NCBI GenBank assembly: GCA_032433595.1 | Contig: JASWJB010000136.1 | Span: 1 to 64,000, forward strand | Reading direction: 5' to 3' | Length of the DNA stretch: 64,000 nucleotides | Source of the DNA: Conoideocrella luteorostrata | Lineage: Eukaryota; Ascomycota; Sordariomycetes; Hypocreales; Clavicipitaceae | The notes under the pieces: model-generated | The model's input: only the letters and a program-made list of their open reading frames with translations | What the model was told of the DNA's origin: nothing | The model's database searches: none | Translations under genes and position numbers: made by a program | In this document: positions 1 to 13,391 of the stretch, one piece after another | Layout of the letters: every line of letters begins with the position of its first letter | Position numbering within the stretch: the first letter of the stretch is position 1

Positions 1-3000
1 CCTCTTTTCCTTTCTTTTCTTTTCCCTCCGGGGGCCTTGCCGGGGGCCACCTACCATGAGCTTATGCCTACGGTAGCCCACGCCTACAGCAGGCATCTTC
101 CATGGCAGAATCCCACCACCTACCTTTTTTCCCTATCTTAGGGTTCCTTAACACCACATCTTCGCGATGTAATACATCACAATACATCACGAATTTTATT
201 GACCAACAGCCACGAGACGGTGGCGAGCGCGGGCATTAACCAATTAAACCTAGAGCAGCAGCAGCGGCTCTCGTTGCAGGCTATCCCGTCTCCCAGCATA
301 GGGTAGAGTCGCCTACCCGGGAGCCCTACTTGAATCTATACCAACTACGTCTTTGCGATGAATTTTAGATGGTCGATTTTACAGACCACTAACTATCGGT
401 GGTTTAATGTAAAGCATGCTAATGCAATACTAACTACGCCCCGGAGCTGTCTCCTGGCCTGAACCTGGTTGGATACATCTTGTGGTGACAATGGTTGGTC
501 TGCTGAGCGACTCTCGAAACAATTACAGATCTTACGCAGAAGTCTTCAATAACCCAGCACAGACAGACGCGTCGCCTGTACGAATGATACTACTGCACAT
601 TCTGACCAGTGGCGTAAGCTTACGTATCAATGACGCAGTAACTTGTGACTTGTGGCCTGCAGAATAGGAAGTATTGCCAAGTTGCAGGACGTTACTTCAG
701 CCAGTGGGCAACAGCAAGCCTAGAAACACCAGGGGGTCTCCGAGTATTCTTATACTTTGTGCGTGTGTGGTCGAAGTAAATCATCTGTGTGAGCAATACC
801 TTCCATGTCCTGGCCACATTCATCCGATCGGGGGTATGATCCCGGGAAAATATAGTATTTATAGTCCTAGCTTAACAGCGATCCGGCATGGACCAGCCGA
901 GTTCGCGGAGAGGACGAGGCGGGCTGCATTTATTCCGTGCTTCTGTGCGCATACCACACCAATTATAAGGCCTAAGACTTACTATTCTATTAACAGCCTT
1001 GTCGATTTGGTAATGACCATGGAGACGGTGTGTGGTTATTGTCTTGCATGTATGCTTATTTTCCTCAGGCCGCGAAACATGTGGAGGGCCGACGTGTATC
1101 GGACAGCAAACTTGGCTGAGGACGGGCCGCCGCGATAGTTTGTCTGTCATTGTAAAAGGGCTCTTGATTTCTCTACTGTTGAAATCATCCTAGATCTCTT
1201 TAAATAGGTGACTTTCAACCTTGAAAGAAGGTCAGGACCCTAGGTAGTTTCACCATCGGATATTCTGTAACGTCTTTAAGTTGTGCTGTGACATGCCTAG
1301 CTGCTGAGCGCATACGGTCTCCCGTTACAAGCACATTCACGAGCAGCACTGACTACCCTGCTATTCTGTACAGTAGGCATGTGGCACAACGCGCACTCTC
1401 AACTTTTGAACTGTTTGCATCGGGTTTGTCTTAATTTTACAGCAGAGCACAGCGGACAAGTACTCCGCATGTCCTTCCCATCTTACGGTATGTCCATGCA
1501 CTACATGATGAGGTCACGCTGCAGATGGTTTTGCGCAAAGCTGAATTGCACACGGAGTACTCCGTTCCCAACCTGGCAATTCGCTTATCATCCAGCCACC
1601 CAGACTGTTGACGGCCTGATTTAATCCTCTCGGTGCATTATTGATACGGCAGTCAGCCTGACAACAAGCCACCAAAACATCATCTCGACCAATGCACCAA
1701 TACCCATACATTTGCTGTCTGCCTAGTGCCAAGGTGGTACAACTTCTTGACGTCTGGATTCAATCGCAGGCATCAATCGCAGGCATCCGTTTATCTTGTC
1801 CAAGTGTGACTGCCGATACAGTTGCCACCGAAGCCGGTTAAGCCGGTCGGCCAATCTCAAAGCAAGGCAGAGTCCTTTAGTCCTTCTTCCCCCACGACGA
1901 CTGTTTGCGAGGAAGTCGTTTGCAAGGACGTTAGTTTTCGAAATCAGGTGCCGAGTAGCCTGTGTTTTACCAGCCATATCATCCACTGCCAAGGTGCTGC
2001 AAAATCGACCCTTGAAATCGGACTGGCCGGTTTCCATTTTGAGTTTATATCGTTTGGTGGGAACCTTGAATTAGTCCAGAGTGGCAGCCACCGGAGTCAA
2101 ATGGTCAATGCTGCACGTACCAAAAGCATCCTTGGGACTGGACATTGTAGTTAGTAGTACTCCGTAAGGGGCTTGTTTGCACGTACTACTGAGCACCGCT
2201 GTGCACAAACCATGGCTATGGAATTACGGCATGGTGGACCTTTACGACAGTGCTCTTATTTCGTACCTGCCCACTAGTAGTTACTTGACTACTCGTACTG
2301 GGGGAAGGTGGGGGGAAGTTCGGGCGTGATGTTTGGACGAATGGGGTGAATGGCTGGCTCCTCCACAGCAGGTGCTTCGTATGTACCCGTACAATATGTG
2401 CCGTAGCACGGACTTTTCTGTCTGTTCTGCCCGCAGTGCCACAGCTATTATGGTGCATCTAAAGGACGGTCGAAGGGGCGGCAAGAGATTGCCATATTGC
2501 ACGAACTTCCGAGCATGCAGCACTAGTACCTGTTGCACTGAGAACAGAGGCGGACAAATTGAGGGCAAGCACGGATGGCAACCAGGGATGGCAAGCGTGG
2601 ACGGCCAGCATCTCGTGGCTGCAAGATACCCCAGCTCGTGCATGCGTACCGGTGGAGGCTCCATTGAATTGGACACACTGTACTCCGTATAACTGGAAAG
2701 TGCCTCGAATAATTTGGCCCAACATTGTCGTTCGGTTCCCAATCCGTCCATCCAACGTACCGGCTCGACTGGTTTACATAGGCCGAAAATCCAAAATCAA
2801 TCAGAATTCACCACACGAGTACGGGGGCAGTGGGCCAGTCCGTTCAGGGCACCGAGGGCTTTCGGACTCGTGTGTTATCAACGGGGGCAGAATATCCATT
2901 TAAACTGACAGTTTTCCTGGATGGTGACAACCAGAGCACCAATCGACCTTCCAGGCCGAATCAACGTGGGCAGCCAGGGGAGGGAGGCTGAGGCCAGCCA

Positions 3001-3953
3001 CCACACCAGACCGTCGAGGGTACATACAGAAGCGCTCCCAGACTCCATTGTGGACCGTTATGACCGTCCAATTGACGACGCCTCCATACGCCATCGCCCC
3101 TCAGACCCATTTCTCGATTTTCCCAACTTCCCATTCAGATTCGGACAACGGAGTGCCTGAGACTGCGGAGTACGGAGCACGGAGTACGGTGCCAGATATC
3201 AACCAGCATTATTAACGTTTGGCAAATCTAGCTGCCAGGGTATCAATCATGTCTCGCGTAATTTGGCGTCCTAACCTGCCACACCACCCGCTGCCGAGAC
3301 CAACTAGTATCTAACACCTTGACACCGACGACGTAAAGAAGCCCTGCAGCCTCATTCTAGTCACCGATCCGCAGCTTTCTGCTTCGACCTACCAACGCAC
3401 GAGGCGACACAGCAGCCCTGCCCCATCATGGAGCCGCCCCAAACTGGTGAATGGCGCCAGGGGTGTCGAGTGCGTACGGCCCATGTTGGTCCATGTTGGG
3501 TGCACAAAGTATCCTGCAGTGTGCGGTTGGTGTGATGCCTCTTCCATTGTCAAGACCCGAATCATCCTCACACTTCTTTTCTCCTTCTTATTATTGTCCT
3601 CTAATCTCTCTATTCTTCTTCCTGTTCGGGACAGACCCGTAGTTATCCAATCCTCACATAGGCACACAATCGGCAGTTTTATTCTTCCTGACAAGCTCTA
3701 TCATTGCAGGGGCTGTCTATCAACATTCAGCTATCTAGCAAACTAGCAGCCAAGCAACCGCCCCCACACGACTTTGACCACACTCGAGCATCCGGCCGGG
3801 AGAACGAGAAGCACAGCTGCTGCTGCTGCTGACGTTGGTGATATTTGCAGACAGGACAGGCCGCCGCTGCCTCCGATCAATCATCTGGCGGTTTTTGTCA
3901 AGCGAAGTTCCCACCACATACATTGTGTTTTCGATCTCGTTTTGTTAGGAAAG
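1..3953. other. Gene-free 5' stretch
   Basis: I see no convincing gene here. The open frames are short, overlap on both strands, and encode nothing I recognise. Visible structure consists of a perfect 14-base palindrome at 1553-1566 (ACGGAGTACTCCGT), exact TACTCCGTA copies at 2158 and 2681, a cluster of near copies around 3163-3188, and a 12-base tandem duplication (CAATCGCAGGCAT core) near 1762-1787. The last few hundred bases (about 3550-3953) are CT-rich and probably hold the promoter and 5' leader of the SH3-domain gene starting at 3954. Confidence 0.6.
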
Positions 3954-6883
3954 ATGGATGTTGTCGAAGAACTAGTCATCAAACCCTTTCGGGATGTTGT
4001 CGAAAAGGGAAAACTGGCAATAGAGAATGCGGGCGACTCTGAACAGATGCTCAAAGAAGCCCAACGGCTGGTCAAAGTGGGTGAGAGAGGCTTGACACGA
4101 ATCGAAGCCAGCTGCAAAAAACGCTACGGCGAGTATGGCAATAATTTCATAATTCGCCTAAAAGAGAACTGTATGTATTCTTTTTTTCTCTCTCCAAGAG
4201 CATATAATGTCCGCATTCGTGCCGACTAAAACGTGACATTCCCCTTACCGCGTTTAAAACTGCACTCTAATCAATCCTTAATAGGCGAGATCACTGAATA
4301 TCGCAAACAACTCACCGAATTGCTCTGGGATTTTGAGGACTATATCGAACCTGACACTTTTGAGGCCGAAAAATTTCATGAGCTACAAACCTTGAACCGT
4401 GAGGCCGCACCGAAAATTTACAACATTCTCATCACAATGAAACTAGAGGTTCCAAACCTAGACCTATCCCAGTTCTCGCCCCCGTCATCGCCACACCAAC
4501 AAACGCTCTCTCCCATTCATATTAATACCCATAATCCCTTTGGTTTGATATCCTCTACAAGAGGGTCGATGTCTGGTTCGCAAGGCGATGCCAGATCAGT
4601 TGCCGAGTTTCCCAATGTGGAAGACGCAACAACCCAGTTGCGCAATATGACGTCGGATACGCGACTATCAAGTGCTCAAGGTCATGTTATTGATGTCATG
4701 TCAACTGCTTATGGACGAGACGATGCAATGGCCCCGTCATTGGAGCTACCGTTGCAAACGCCCCCGCGGCCGCCATCGATCAACCCATGGGACCCTCAAA
4801 CGGCTCCCTGTAACCATGATGAAGAGATAGATAATTATGGCCTGGTAGATCGCAGACCAACAGTCTTAAGACCAGAGTCACCTGTCGATCCAGCTATCTC
4901 TCCCATGAGTCCTGAGAATCACCGGCGCATGGCATCGATGTCTAACCAATCATGTGGGAGTGCTGCTGGGCTCTCTGATTATAGTGTTGATGAACAAGTC
5001 GATTACAGGCATTCTGGCTCTAGTTCTAGCATCCAGTCAAATCCTACGTACGCAACTAGCTATGGAACGCGGTCACAGGCTTCCACCATGTCTCCGACCA
5101 TTCCAGAAGAAGAAATACCGCGAAAACTAAGCAAACAAACCTACCCCCAACCATTGCAAGTTCGACCACCTGCCCCTGCAATTCCGCGGACAGCTTCGCG
5201 GAGCTTGCCCAGTAACCGAGTGGAGGACATGGGGCGCCAATATGACTCTATGAGGCAATACCAATGCCTTCCCCCAACTGCTCCTTTGCCGACACCACCT
5301 ACCCGTCATGATAGCCTTGTGGCTAACAACCGATCCTTGAGCTCTCGCTCCGAGACCTCTAAGCCAAAGAGCCAAACAGGCCTTGAAGTCGTTCCACCGA
5401 AGGCGAATGCAGAGATAGATAGAGAGGGCTTGATACCAGTAGAAACTGAAAGTTCGATCGAAAAGCCTGATGTAACGTGGTCAGAAAAAGATTGTACCAT
5501 TGGGCCAAGCAGCAGCTTCTACCAATACAAGGGCTTCTGCGAGGGTGCCAAGGAAGTGATTCGGGGTGATATTGGAGTAAAGAAGACGAAGAAGCCCGTA
5601 AGTTATGTTTTGTTATGCGACTCGATTGCAAAAATCGTTCTCACAACTACTTAGGGATTTTCAACTGCCACTACAGTGGCGAGATGTACAGGATGCCTGT
5701 TTGAGCTTGACTTTACTCAAATTGAGTATGATGTAAACAAAGAAGGTACTCTTGTCATATGATCAATTCACCTGTGGATCGAGACGCTGACTGAAATTTG
5801 CATAGACAAAGGCAATTTTCACAAAAGCGGGATCAACTATCGACTTCGTTTCCTGCAAAAGAGCCATCTTCCCGCCAAACGAGTCGACGACGTCCTGTAT
5901 GCCTGTGTATTTTGTGTCCAATCCGGTCGGACTCTAGATGAATGTGATGCGACAGTGTTTACGAATTCGAAGGCTCTTTTCAATCATCTAACGCATCATC
6001 CACGACCACTGCCTAAAATCCCCGGAATTGCTGTAGTGGAAGGAGAGAATATGCCTGACAATTTGCGAAATGACTATGATATCCAACTCAAGAATCCACC
6101 GGCAGCCCATCCCGCACAACTGAATCTCTCTCAAATTTCTCAAAAAGCCACAGGGGTGTCTCGAGACCAGTCAAGAAGATTATACGGACAACGGCTTCTC
6201 TTTGACAGAAGTCCAGCCTTGGAAATCTGCCACGGAGCAAGACTAAGTGGAATCGATTGGCCAGAAAAGTATAACGGCGAATGGATCTTTGCGTGGCATG
6301 ACGGCATCTGCGCATCTGTGCCGGCTGATATTATCAAACTCAACCCACCGCCATCGGAGGATATCAGAATGGTAAACTCGAGTTTTATCCGCGCAAAATC
6401 TAGATGGAAGTTCCAGCAAAAAGAAAAAGAGAAGGACAAGAGCTTCTGGCTCAAGTTCGACAAGAACGAGTCCATAACCAACATCAGCTGTAAGTGCACA
6501 TTGCAACCAAGGAACTCCTACCCTTTCCTTTCTGGAGGGGGGTGAGGAAGACCATCTTTTGGCAACTCTGAAGTAACCTGTGCTTTTTTCTCTTAGATCC
6601 CAACCCAGAATTCTGGTGCTGGTCCGGTACCAATTCAAAGGGGAAATGGGGAATTTTCCCTAAAGTCTTCCTGGAACCGAACACGATTCAGGAACTTACC
6701 GCTGAAGGGGCCGACCGCGCCTTGACATTGACCAACGAAAAGAACAAGTCATCTTCTATGCTGTCCAAATTTCAATCTAAGAGACGACCTTCTGGCCGAC
6801 CACCCAGTATTGCCGATTCAAGTAGCAGTCATGAAACGATGGGTGGCTATTACGCCTCAAGATTTTCTAGAGGGAGTAAGTAG
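3954..6883 (+). CDS. SH3-domain protein with zinc-finger-like motifs
   Basis: Exons 3954-4170, 4285-5597, 5655-5745, 5806-6489 and 6597-6883 join in frame to about 863 aa. All four introns are GT-AG. Residues 1-130 are predicted helical and charged. Residues 130-480 are Ser/Pro-rich and probably disordered. A CTGC pair lies near residues 521-524. A C2H2-like motif (YACVFC followed by HLTHH) lies at about 572-605. The C-terminal third resembles an SH3 fold: GEWIFAWHDG, an insert, then FWCWSGTNSKGKWGIFP and KVFLEP. The tail is basic and Ser-rich. I recognise the type from fungal hypothetical proteins but not a named gene. SH3 plus disordered Pro-rich regions suggests a scaffold for protein-protein contacts, perhaps cortical or signalling; this is inference. 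An alternative Met lies four bases downstream of the chosen start but in another frame. Confidence 0.82.
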
Positions 6884-7786
6884 ATGGTAAGGATAGTAAG
6901 GGGGCATGGTACTAAATAAGGCTGTAGTGTCAGTCTTTGCACAGAAGAGATTGTTGGACTGAGGGTTTAGATGGGAGGGAGAGTCTCTAGAGTGGGTGGG
7001 TTAGACATGTTTGGCATTTTTCATTTCTGATTTCTCTTTGTTTGTGAGAGGCTTCTGACTGATATGCGATATACCCCGTGACATCATCTTGTATACGATG
7101 GAATGAATACCAATTTAGATCAATGTACTGTACAATTTGGATAAATATGATGTCGTTTCAATCAGTTGATCAAACGAGTTCGTCATTCATATAGACTCAT
7201 ACGGTGCGTTGTACATTGTGTTCTTCGAACGGTGCAGAGACTGGATCCCATAATGATAGAACGTCGAACTTGCTCCACTGCAGGGAGTATCCCTAGGGTA
7301 TTTGCAAAGTGCGATGTGAATTGAGAGCATATTTCGCAGCACAGCCTTTGAACTGTCGAAAACCCGATGGTTTTATTTGCGCATGTCAACCAGTAACAGG
7401 TGGAGGATAAGGAAGGGGTTGGAAAAATAGCTAAAGGTTATTTCAGACTGGGGGGATTTCGCGAGGATGATGAACAATCGTGTGGATTCGACGGAGTACA
7501 CCAGCACTATCTCTTTGGCGACGGTAAGACTACAACTTTGTACCGACAGGGGGGCGTAGCCAATCAAAAGCGGAACATTTCAGGGTCCTTCTTCTGCTTG
7601 CAATTTAGGTGATGATAGAAGTCCTAGCAAGCCCTGGTTATTACAAATAGCTATATTGCACGTCTCGCACCCCCAGCGGCTCTGAAGCACACGCCGCCGA
7701 TTGAGGGCATCGCCACTTAACGTGCCTAATGCTTTGCGAGACCTTGACAAGCTAGGCAAAGCGAGTTTTTCCCTCGCTTGACGAGT
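6884..7786. other. Intergenic region between the SH3 gene and the transposon relic
   Basis: This is the 3' flank of the SH3-domain gene. Base composition becomes AT-richer after about 7080. The short ORFs on both strands (for example near 7183-7612) lack recognisable motifs. The boundary with the piggyBac relic is not defined because I could not identify terminal inverted repeats. Confidence 0.4.
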
Positions 7787-9530
7787 TTATGCTGGTCTGT
7801 AGGCGTAAATTCGTCGCCGGCTCGGAACCTCTGGCTTGATCCGCCTGTCTGCCCGTAAGCCTCGCACAATGAATGCATCAATTAGCTGCTGCCGCCACGT
7901 ACGTTGCAAATTATAGGGCTTCCAAATAGGTTTTCCCACGAAGCTGCAGAATATAGCTATTGACAATATAAATTTCAAGGAGGAAACACCATGCCAAGGC
8001 CTATGTGCCGCCCCTACAAGCTTAATGCTCACAGCCCCCGCGGCTTCGTAATTAATCACCCATATTAACGCTATTCATGTAATCATTATATTCGGCAGCA
8101 ATAGACAGGGTTATAACCTCTTCAACAGCTATATCACCCAAAAAATTGCTTGATTGGCTTGCTTCTAGCATATATAGTTGTCAGCTGTTTTCGCTCGCTC
8201 AGTTGCTTCTTGTTGCCTGTGTACACACAGTGGTAAAAAAATAACACAAGTGCGTTATCCTTCCATGCAATTTCATTGGCCTAGATGGTAACTAGTATAA
8301 TAAGATGTCTTGCTATAATACTCCGTAGCTTACAAGGTTATTTTTAGTTAGCAGGCTCTCTAGCTTATTATTTTGTCAGGAAGAAGAGAACACACCAAGC
8401 CCAGAAGACCTTATGATGCTGTTCGGTATCAATTGGTCAAATGGTCTGTGCGGTTAAATTCTCGATATCGTGTGGTGCAATTCAATTGCGCAAGTGTAGT
8501 CAGAGTCGTGGGACGGAGTTATAAGTCACAGAGGTATAAGTCGGAATTGTAAGGCATCGGTTTGTTTCTCAATTAAGCTTGTGGACTTGTTCAATTGCAT
8601 ATGATTAGACGGCTGAGGTATTTGAGTAGTCAGTATCATGTAATAATAGGTATTTAAAGATAAAGTCAAAATCTCAAAGTGTCAATTTGCTTCACGAAGA
8701 CGGCATGGTTCCTTTTTTATTCCGAGGGGAGCTACGTCAACTATAAATACGCTGTTCAAGGCTGACTAAAATCATGCTTATCGAGGAAAATTCTCGCTCC
8801 AAGTAGCTACCCTTGGGGTGCTCAATTCGCGCACAAATTATATAGCCAGCATTGGCCGCTTGTATTATTCACCGAAGCAACTATAAATTCCTTCCAAATG
8901 CCACTATTCACACGGGCAGTGGCTATAGCATCAGCATTTTGTAGTCGAAGAGCTTCAAAGAGAGCTAGTGATAAAAAGAGATTATCCATATAGATATAAT
9001 ATATTTGCCTAGGCAGCTTATTTACCAAGGCTATAATAACACTCTGCGTTAGATTTGGATAAATTCTATTATCACCACCTCTCTCTGCTATACGCTAGCT
9101 CTTACAGCCGTGAGGAATTGGCTTGCTAGGGATGGTTATTATCTGTAGAGACCTTCCTTAAAAGTTCACTATGCACTTATCTACAGAGAGATAAGTACCT
9201 GGATTATATAATTCAGGGGACTTGCTTTATATGTGGCTAGATCACTCGTTACATCGTTGAAAAGGCGTTTGTTTTAGTCAGGGAAAATGGATGAATTCGT
9301 ACGCAGTGGAGTAGCTGCTTAAAGCGGTATCGAGGCATAAATTTAGTAATAGAATGCGTTGGACATTGCTGGCTAACATTAGAAGTCCTCTACTGGTCAC
9401 GAATATTATTTTCTTTGTGCTCTACCATATAAATTAGCGTTATAATCCATAGATATACCTTATCTATAGTGACAGGCGTGAAAGGCTGATTCATCATAGC
9501 CCAATTTTCTGGCCGGTTTAGCGGCGCCAC
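7787..9530 (-). mobile_element. Degenerate piggyBac-type DNA transposon (DDE transposase relic)
   Basis: Reading the minus strand from about 9512 to 7787 gives a broken protein that matches the fungal piggyBac-like (DDE_Tnp_1_7) transposase in order. PENWAMMNQPFTPVTIDKVY is near 9512, and THSITKFMPRYRFKQLLH follows. IYMDNLFLSLALFEALRLQ comes next, with a candidate catalytic Asp at 8984-8986, and continues into NADAIATARVNSGIWKEF. Then come SKPIKQFFG and YNDYMNSVNMGD followed by a stop and LRS. The stop at 8052-8054 lies where the family has Gln (GDQLR), so CAA became TAA. Many further stops and several frameshifts occur, and the region is AT-rich. The element is therefore dead. The C-to-T style changes fit RIP. 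Ends and TTAA target duplications were not established, so the limits are those of the recognisable protein. Confidence 0.75.
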
Positions 9531-12185
9531 TTCTGGCTCTAGAGGGTCATTTGTGTACGGAGTAGCTGATCCATTATTTAACTAGCCCTAATGGTATGAA
9601 TTCTTGGAAGAGTGACAATGGCGTTGTTGGTAGCAAGGAAATCGTAGCATCGCGGGATTCAACGATAAAAGGATCAAATTTATCACCACGTCTAGTAGCG
9701 GGATTGAAGGCAGGCCGGCACGTGTTATCGGAAGCTTGCTCACGTGAGCTATGATAAACCGTAGCAATTACAGCCTGCTGCGATGCCTGCTGCGATGCCT
9801 AACGATGTTGCGAGCTTTGCTGGGAGCTTTGCCGTAGGCCAGGCCACACTCTCGTGCTCGTGCCCGTCAACACGGACAACCTGCGGACTAGAGTGACTGA
9901 CCTTCAGTAGTAGTGCTCTAAATTCTGCCACACCAAAACAACACGCAACGCGTTTAGCAGCACTACCCGACGATGACGGTCGCCAAAGAGATAGTCGCCA
10001 CGTTAGCCACCGTAACCGCGCACTCCTTGCACCAATCGACAGGCCAACACACGGGCAACAACCTCACCATCGTGTGAGCAGTGCGTGCGGCTTCATGCAC
10101 ACGTGGCTCGACGTCGCCTGTTGTACCACAGACTGCTGTTGGGAACACAAAGGCGAGTGATGATTTTATGCTGGTCACGCATTCACCAACACCTATGCCA
10201 CTTGGCCAAGTTTATTCCCGCCAGCCACATCACGAGATCCATCACCACGCACAAAGACGTGAAACTCACCGGTCGTGATGCATCTTTGACCACTTCCAGA
10301 CGGTTGTACGTACTTCCATTACTCACTCAGATGTACAACAGTGATACTCGATGCACCACAATGTCAACTATCCTCACCGCTCCGCCAAATGTCGGCATGA
10401 CCATGTTCCCGTGCGACTTCGATACCGGGCAATGTTCCATGAATTGGGTAACTGTCGGGGTGGGAAGTCGCAACTCTATCACGAATAGGGAAAAAAAGAG
10501 AGAGACAAAAGGCATTACCGACGGGTTCCCCCCACACACAATGAAGAGTGCCATGCAACCGGCTTAAGTCGCGCATTAACTACTAAAGTCGCATAAGAAA
10601 GCTGGAGAACTAGGACAGCTACATAATATATCAGTTGCAAGACACAATGCTGGTGAGCTATATTGTATGCAGGTGCGACGTGATGTCGACTGTTGACTAG
10701 CTGCAAGCAAGTGCGGTGAGTTGAGTCGCACGCAATCAATCGACGCATTGCATGTGCGTCATTAAGTACCTCTCCGCGGCGATGGAGTCTTGGCAGTCTT
10801 GGCCGCGACATTCAGTCAAGAGCCAGCCCCAAGACGGCAGAAGACCGAGGGAAAAAAAAAAAAAAAAGAAAAACAAAAGAAACAAAGAAACAAAGAAAGA
10901 ACAGGGCTGAAGCAGCGGGAAAGTTGAAGGGAGGTTGGCGGGCCTGTCGTTCCATGCAGTTCCCACTTACACGGCGGCAGGCATGAAGGGGCAATCTTGA
11001 ACTGAAACACGCTGCCCTTGCTTGCCCTGCCCTCTTCAACTTATCTGCCGCTTTTCATTTCTATGCCGCTATCGAGGACCGCTGATGTGCGCGACATCTC
11101 GGGCTCTATTCCAGGGCCTCCGATGCTCTGCTACTGGTTCCTGACATCGTAGGGGTTCTTGGTCTTGGTGACACAGCTTATGAGCTTCGAACTGCTGATG
11201 ACACTTATTATGCATAGTGACGTGTATTGGGTATACTATAGCAATGCAACAAAGACACATTACCACAATAATGTAAGAACGGCGTGCCTTGCCCTATGAA
11301 CGTGGAACTGCGGACTGACTTATGCCTGCCATCGCTTCGTTTGGTTGGCGCTACGACGATGTCCAAACTTGGCGCCAAACCCCTGGTCCGCGCCAATCAT
11401 GACTTTGTATCTGCGGGCCCCATCGGAGGGCTGCCGTCCGATCGGTAGGCTGCCCTTCGCTGGCATGCTGGACGAAGGACTTTCAGGCCAGGCCAGAAAC
11501 GGGGCCAGCATGACTTCGTGAGGCGGTAAATGTAGTAAGGGACCTCCATGTCTACCCCCGTCTGTCTGATGCGACACTCACTCCATAGTATCTTGAGAGA
11601 GCCAAAATGGATCCACGCAAGAGGATTCGAGGAAACAGGGGATCACAGGAGTAGGCCTGGGTGTGTCCCAAGTCTAACCCTGGCACGCGGCGCATGGGTT
11701 CAACAATATGCTGCACAGCATGCTCTCCGTGGCCCATCTACGTGATCCGTCCACCATGGCAGTGAGTTGCAAGTGTTTTTGTATGTACGGCTGAGCTAGG
11801 CACTTATGGCACGTATTTTGCCTGAAGCATTACCCTGCCATCAGGATCACTTTGCCCCAGCTTGGTATAATAACCTGGCCCTCCCACCTAGAGACACCAT
11901 TCATGTCACTGAGGCTCCCATGTCTGTTCATGTCTTCCAAATAGTTTTAGAGTTCGTCAACTGCATTACGTATCCGACCACAGCTACTTCTGATTCACTC
12001 TTCTACTTCCAGCCCTATGATACTGAAAGAAGCAAAGTTTCTGGCATGGTTAACCTGAAGTACACCTGAACACTCTTACATCAGCAATTTCTTCTCCCTA
12101 TCCCTACCTCATCATTATCATAATTTTTATTTCTATTTTCCTTTCCTTTCCCCCCCCCTTTTTTTTTTGGAGAGCTATACAAACC
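9531..12185. other. Gene-free stretch upstream of the GH76 gene
   Basis: I see no supported gene. There is an exact TACGGAGTA copy at 9556-9564, a tandem CTGCTGCGATGC duplication near 9775-9799, and an A-rich run at about 10850-10900 that produces spurious Phe-rich ORFs on the minus strand. A C/T homopolymer tract at about 12140-12170 lies just before the GH76 start and is probably its pyrimidine-rich core promoter or leader. Confidence 0.5.
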
Positions 12186-13391
12186 ATGACTTTGAGTAAT
12201 TTCAACTGGAAATCTTTACTCGCTGCCGGAGGGGCTTACCTGGCAGCGAATGCCATCTGCGTGGAAGCTGCCAGCGCTCAGAGTTATACCGACAACGCCA
12301 TGGCCGCGATAAAGGCACTAAACGAGAACTGGTACAACGTTCGAACGGGTATCTGGGACGATGCTTGGTGGAACAGCGGAAATGCCCTCACGACTTTGGC
12401 TGACTTTGCTTCAATACGACTTGCCGAAGCCAACAAGCTTAATATTGGAGGATATATGCGCAATACATTTATCCAAGCGCAGAAGACAAACGTGCAAACC
12501 ATAAAGGCTGTTGCCAAGAATGGTATGGTCTTCTCCACGTATTGTTTGGATTACAGTAATGGCTGCATGGCCAAGCGGGGGTTCTTAGGAAAGCGTGGGT
12601 TCGACGACTTTATCAATGAGTTTTACGATGATGAGGGGTGGTGGGCTCTAGGATTGATACGGTCCTTTGACGTGTCTGGCGAGAAGGAATACCTCAGCGC
12701 GGCCATTGATGTCTTCAACGACATGCAAACAGGTGGAGGAACGCCGTGCGGCGGCATCTGGTGGAGCAAGAAGCGCGACTACGTCAATGCCATAGCCAAC
12801 GAGCTATATCTGTCCGTCGCGGCTTCTCTGGCCCGCCGAGCCCCTCAGAACGAAACATACAAACGCATTGCGATTGATCAATGGAATTGGTTCGAAAAGA
12901 GTGGCATGATTAATGCCCAAAACCTGATCAACGATGGCCTCACCAAGGAATGCAAGAACAACGGGTTGCAGACATGGAGCTACAACCAAGGCGTGGTACT
13001 TGGTGGGCTTTCTGAGCTGTTTCTTGTTACCCGGGATATCAAATACATCGAAAAGGCTGTCACTATTGCACAGGCAGCCATGAAAGCCCTTTCTAGCCCT
13101 GAGGGGATCTTGGTTGAAACGGACAAGTGCGAACAGCGCCCCGGAAACTGTGGCAAAGATGGCCAACAGTTCAAAGGAATATTTGTCCGTAATTTACGAT
13201 ACCTGAACGACGTGGCACCCCATCAAGAATTCAAAGACTTCATTATTCGCAATGCCGATTCTATCTGGAAGAACGACAGGAACGATGGGAACAAGCTCGG
13301 CGTTGCTTGGACTGGGCCGTACATTGCGGCTAACGGGCCTACGCAGAGCAGTGCGTTGGACACCCTCGTTGCCGCTATTGCCGTCTCCTGA
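12186..13391 (+). CDS. Secreted GH76 family alpha-1,6-mannanase
   Basis: This is an intronless 401-residue protein. The N-terminus (SLLAAGGAYLAANAICVEA) is a likely signal peptide, with cleavage expected after ASA near residue 31. The body has the glycoside hydrolase family 76 layout: WNSGNALTTLADF early, then a paired Asp in YDDEGWWALGLI (D148-D149), which is the position of the known catalytic Asp pair of the family. It continues with GGIWWSKKRDYVNAIANELY and QTWSYNQGVVLGGLSELF. GH76 enzymes hydrolyse, or in the Dfg5/Dcw1 branch transfer, alpha-1,6-mannan. No strong C-terminal GPI signal is visible (it ends SSALDTLVAAIAVS), so I favour a soluble secreted enzyme acting on mannan, either the cell's own wall or that of another fungus. 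The start follows a pyrimidine-rich leader and has A at -3 (AAACCATG). Confidence 0.9.
   Translation: MTLSNFNWKSLLAAGGAYLAANAICVEAASAQSYTDNAMAAIKALNENWYNVRTGIWDDAWWNSGNALTTLADFASIRLAEANKLNIGGYMRNTFIQAQKTNVQTIKAVAKNGMVFSTYCLDYSNGCMAKRGFLGKRGFDDFINEFYDDEGWWALGLIRSFDVSGEKEYLSAAIDVFNDMQTGGGTPCGGIWWSKKRDYVNAIANELYLSVAASLARRAPQNETYKRIAIDQWNWFEKSGMINAQNLINDGLTKECKNNGLQTWSYNQGVVLGGLSELFLVTRDIKYIEKAVTIAQAAMKALSSPEGILVETDKCEQRPGNCGKDGQQFKGIFVRNLRYLNDVAPHQEFKDFIIRNADSIWKNDRNDGNKLGVAWTGPYIAANGPTQSSALDTLVAAIAVS

Noticed and set aside
7713..9723. Possible terminal repeats (TTAACGTGCC / GGCACGTGTTA) of the piggyBac relic
   Set aside because: Only six bases match and the right side lacks TTAA, so this is not distinguishable from chance.
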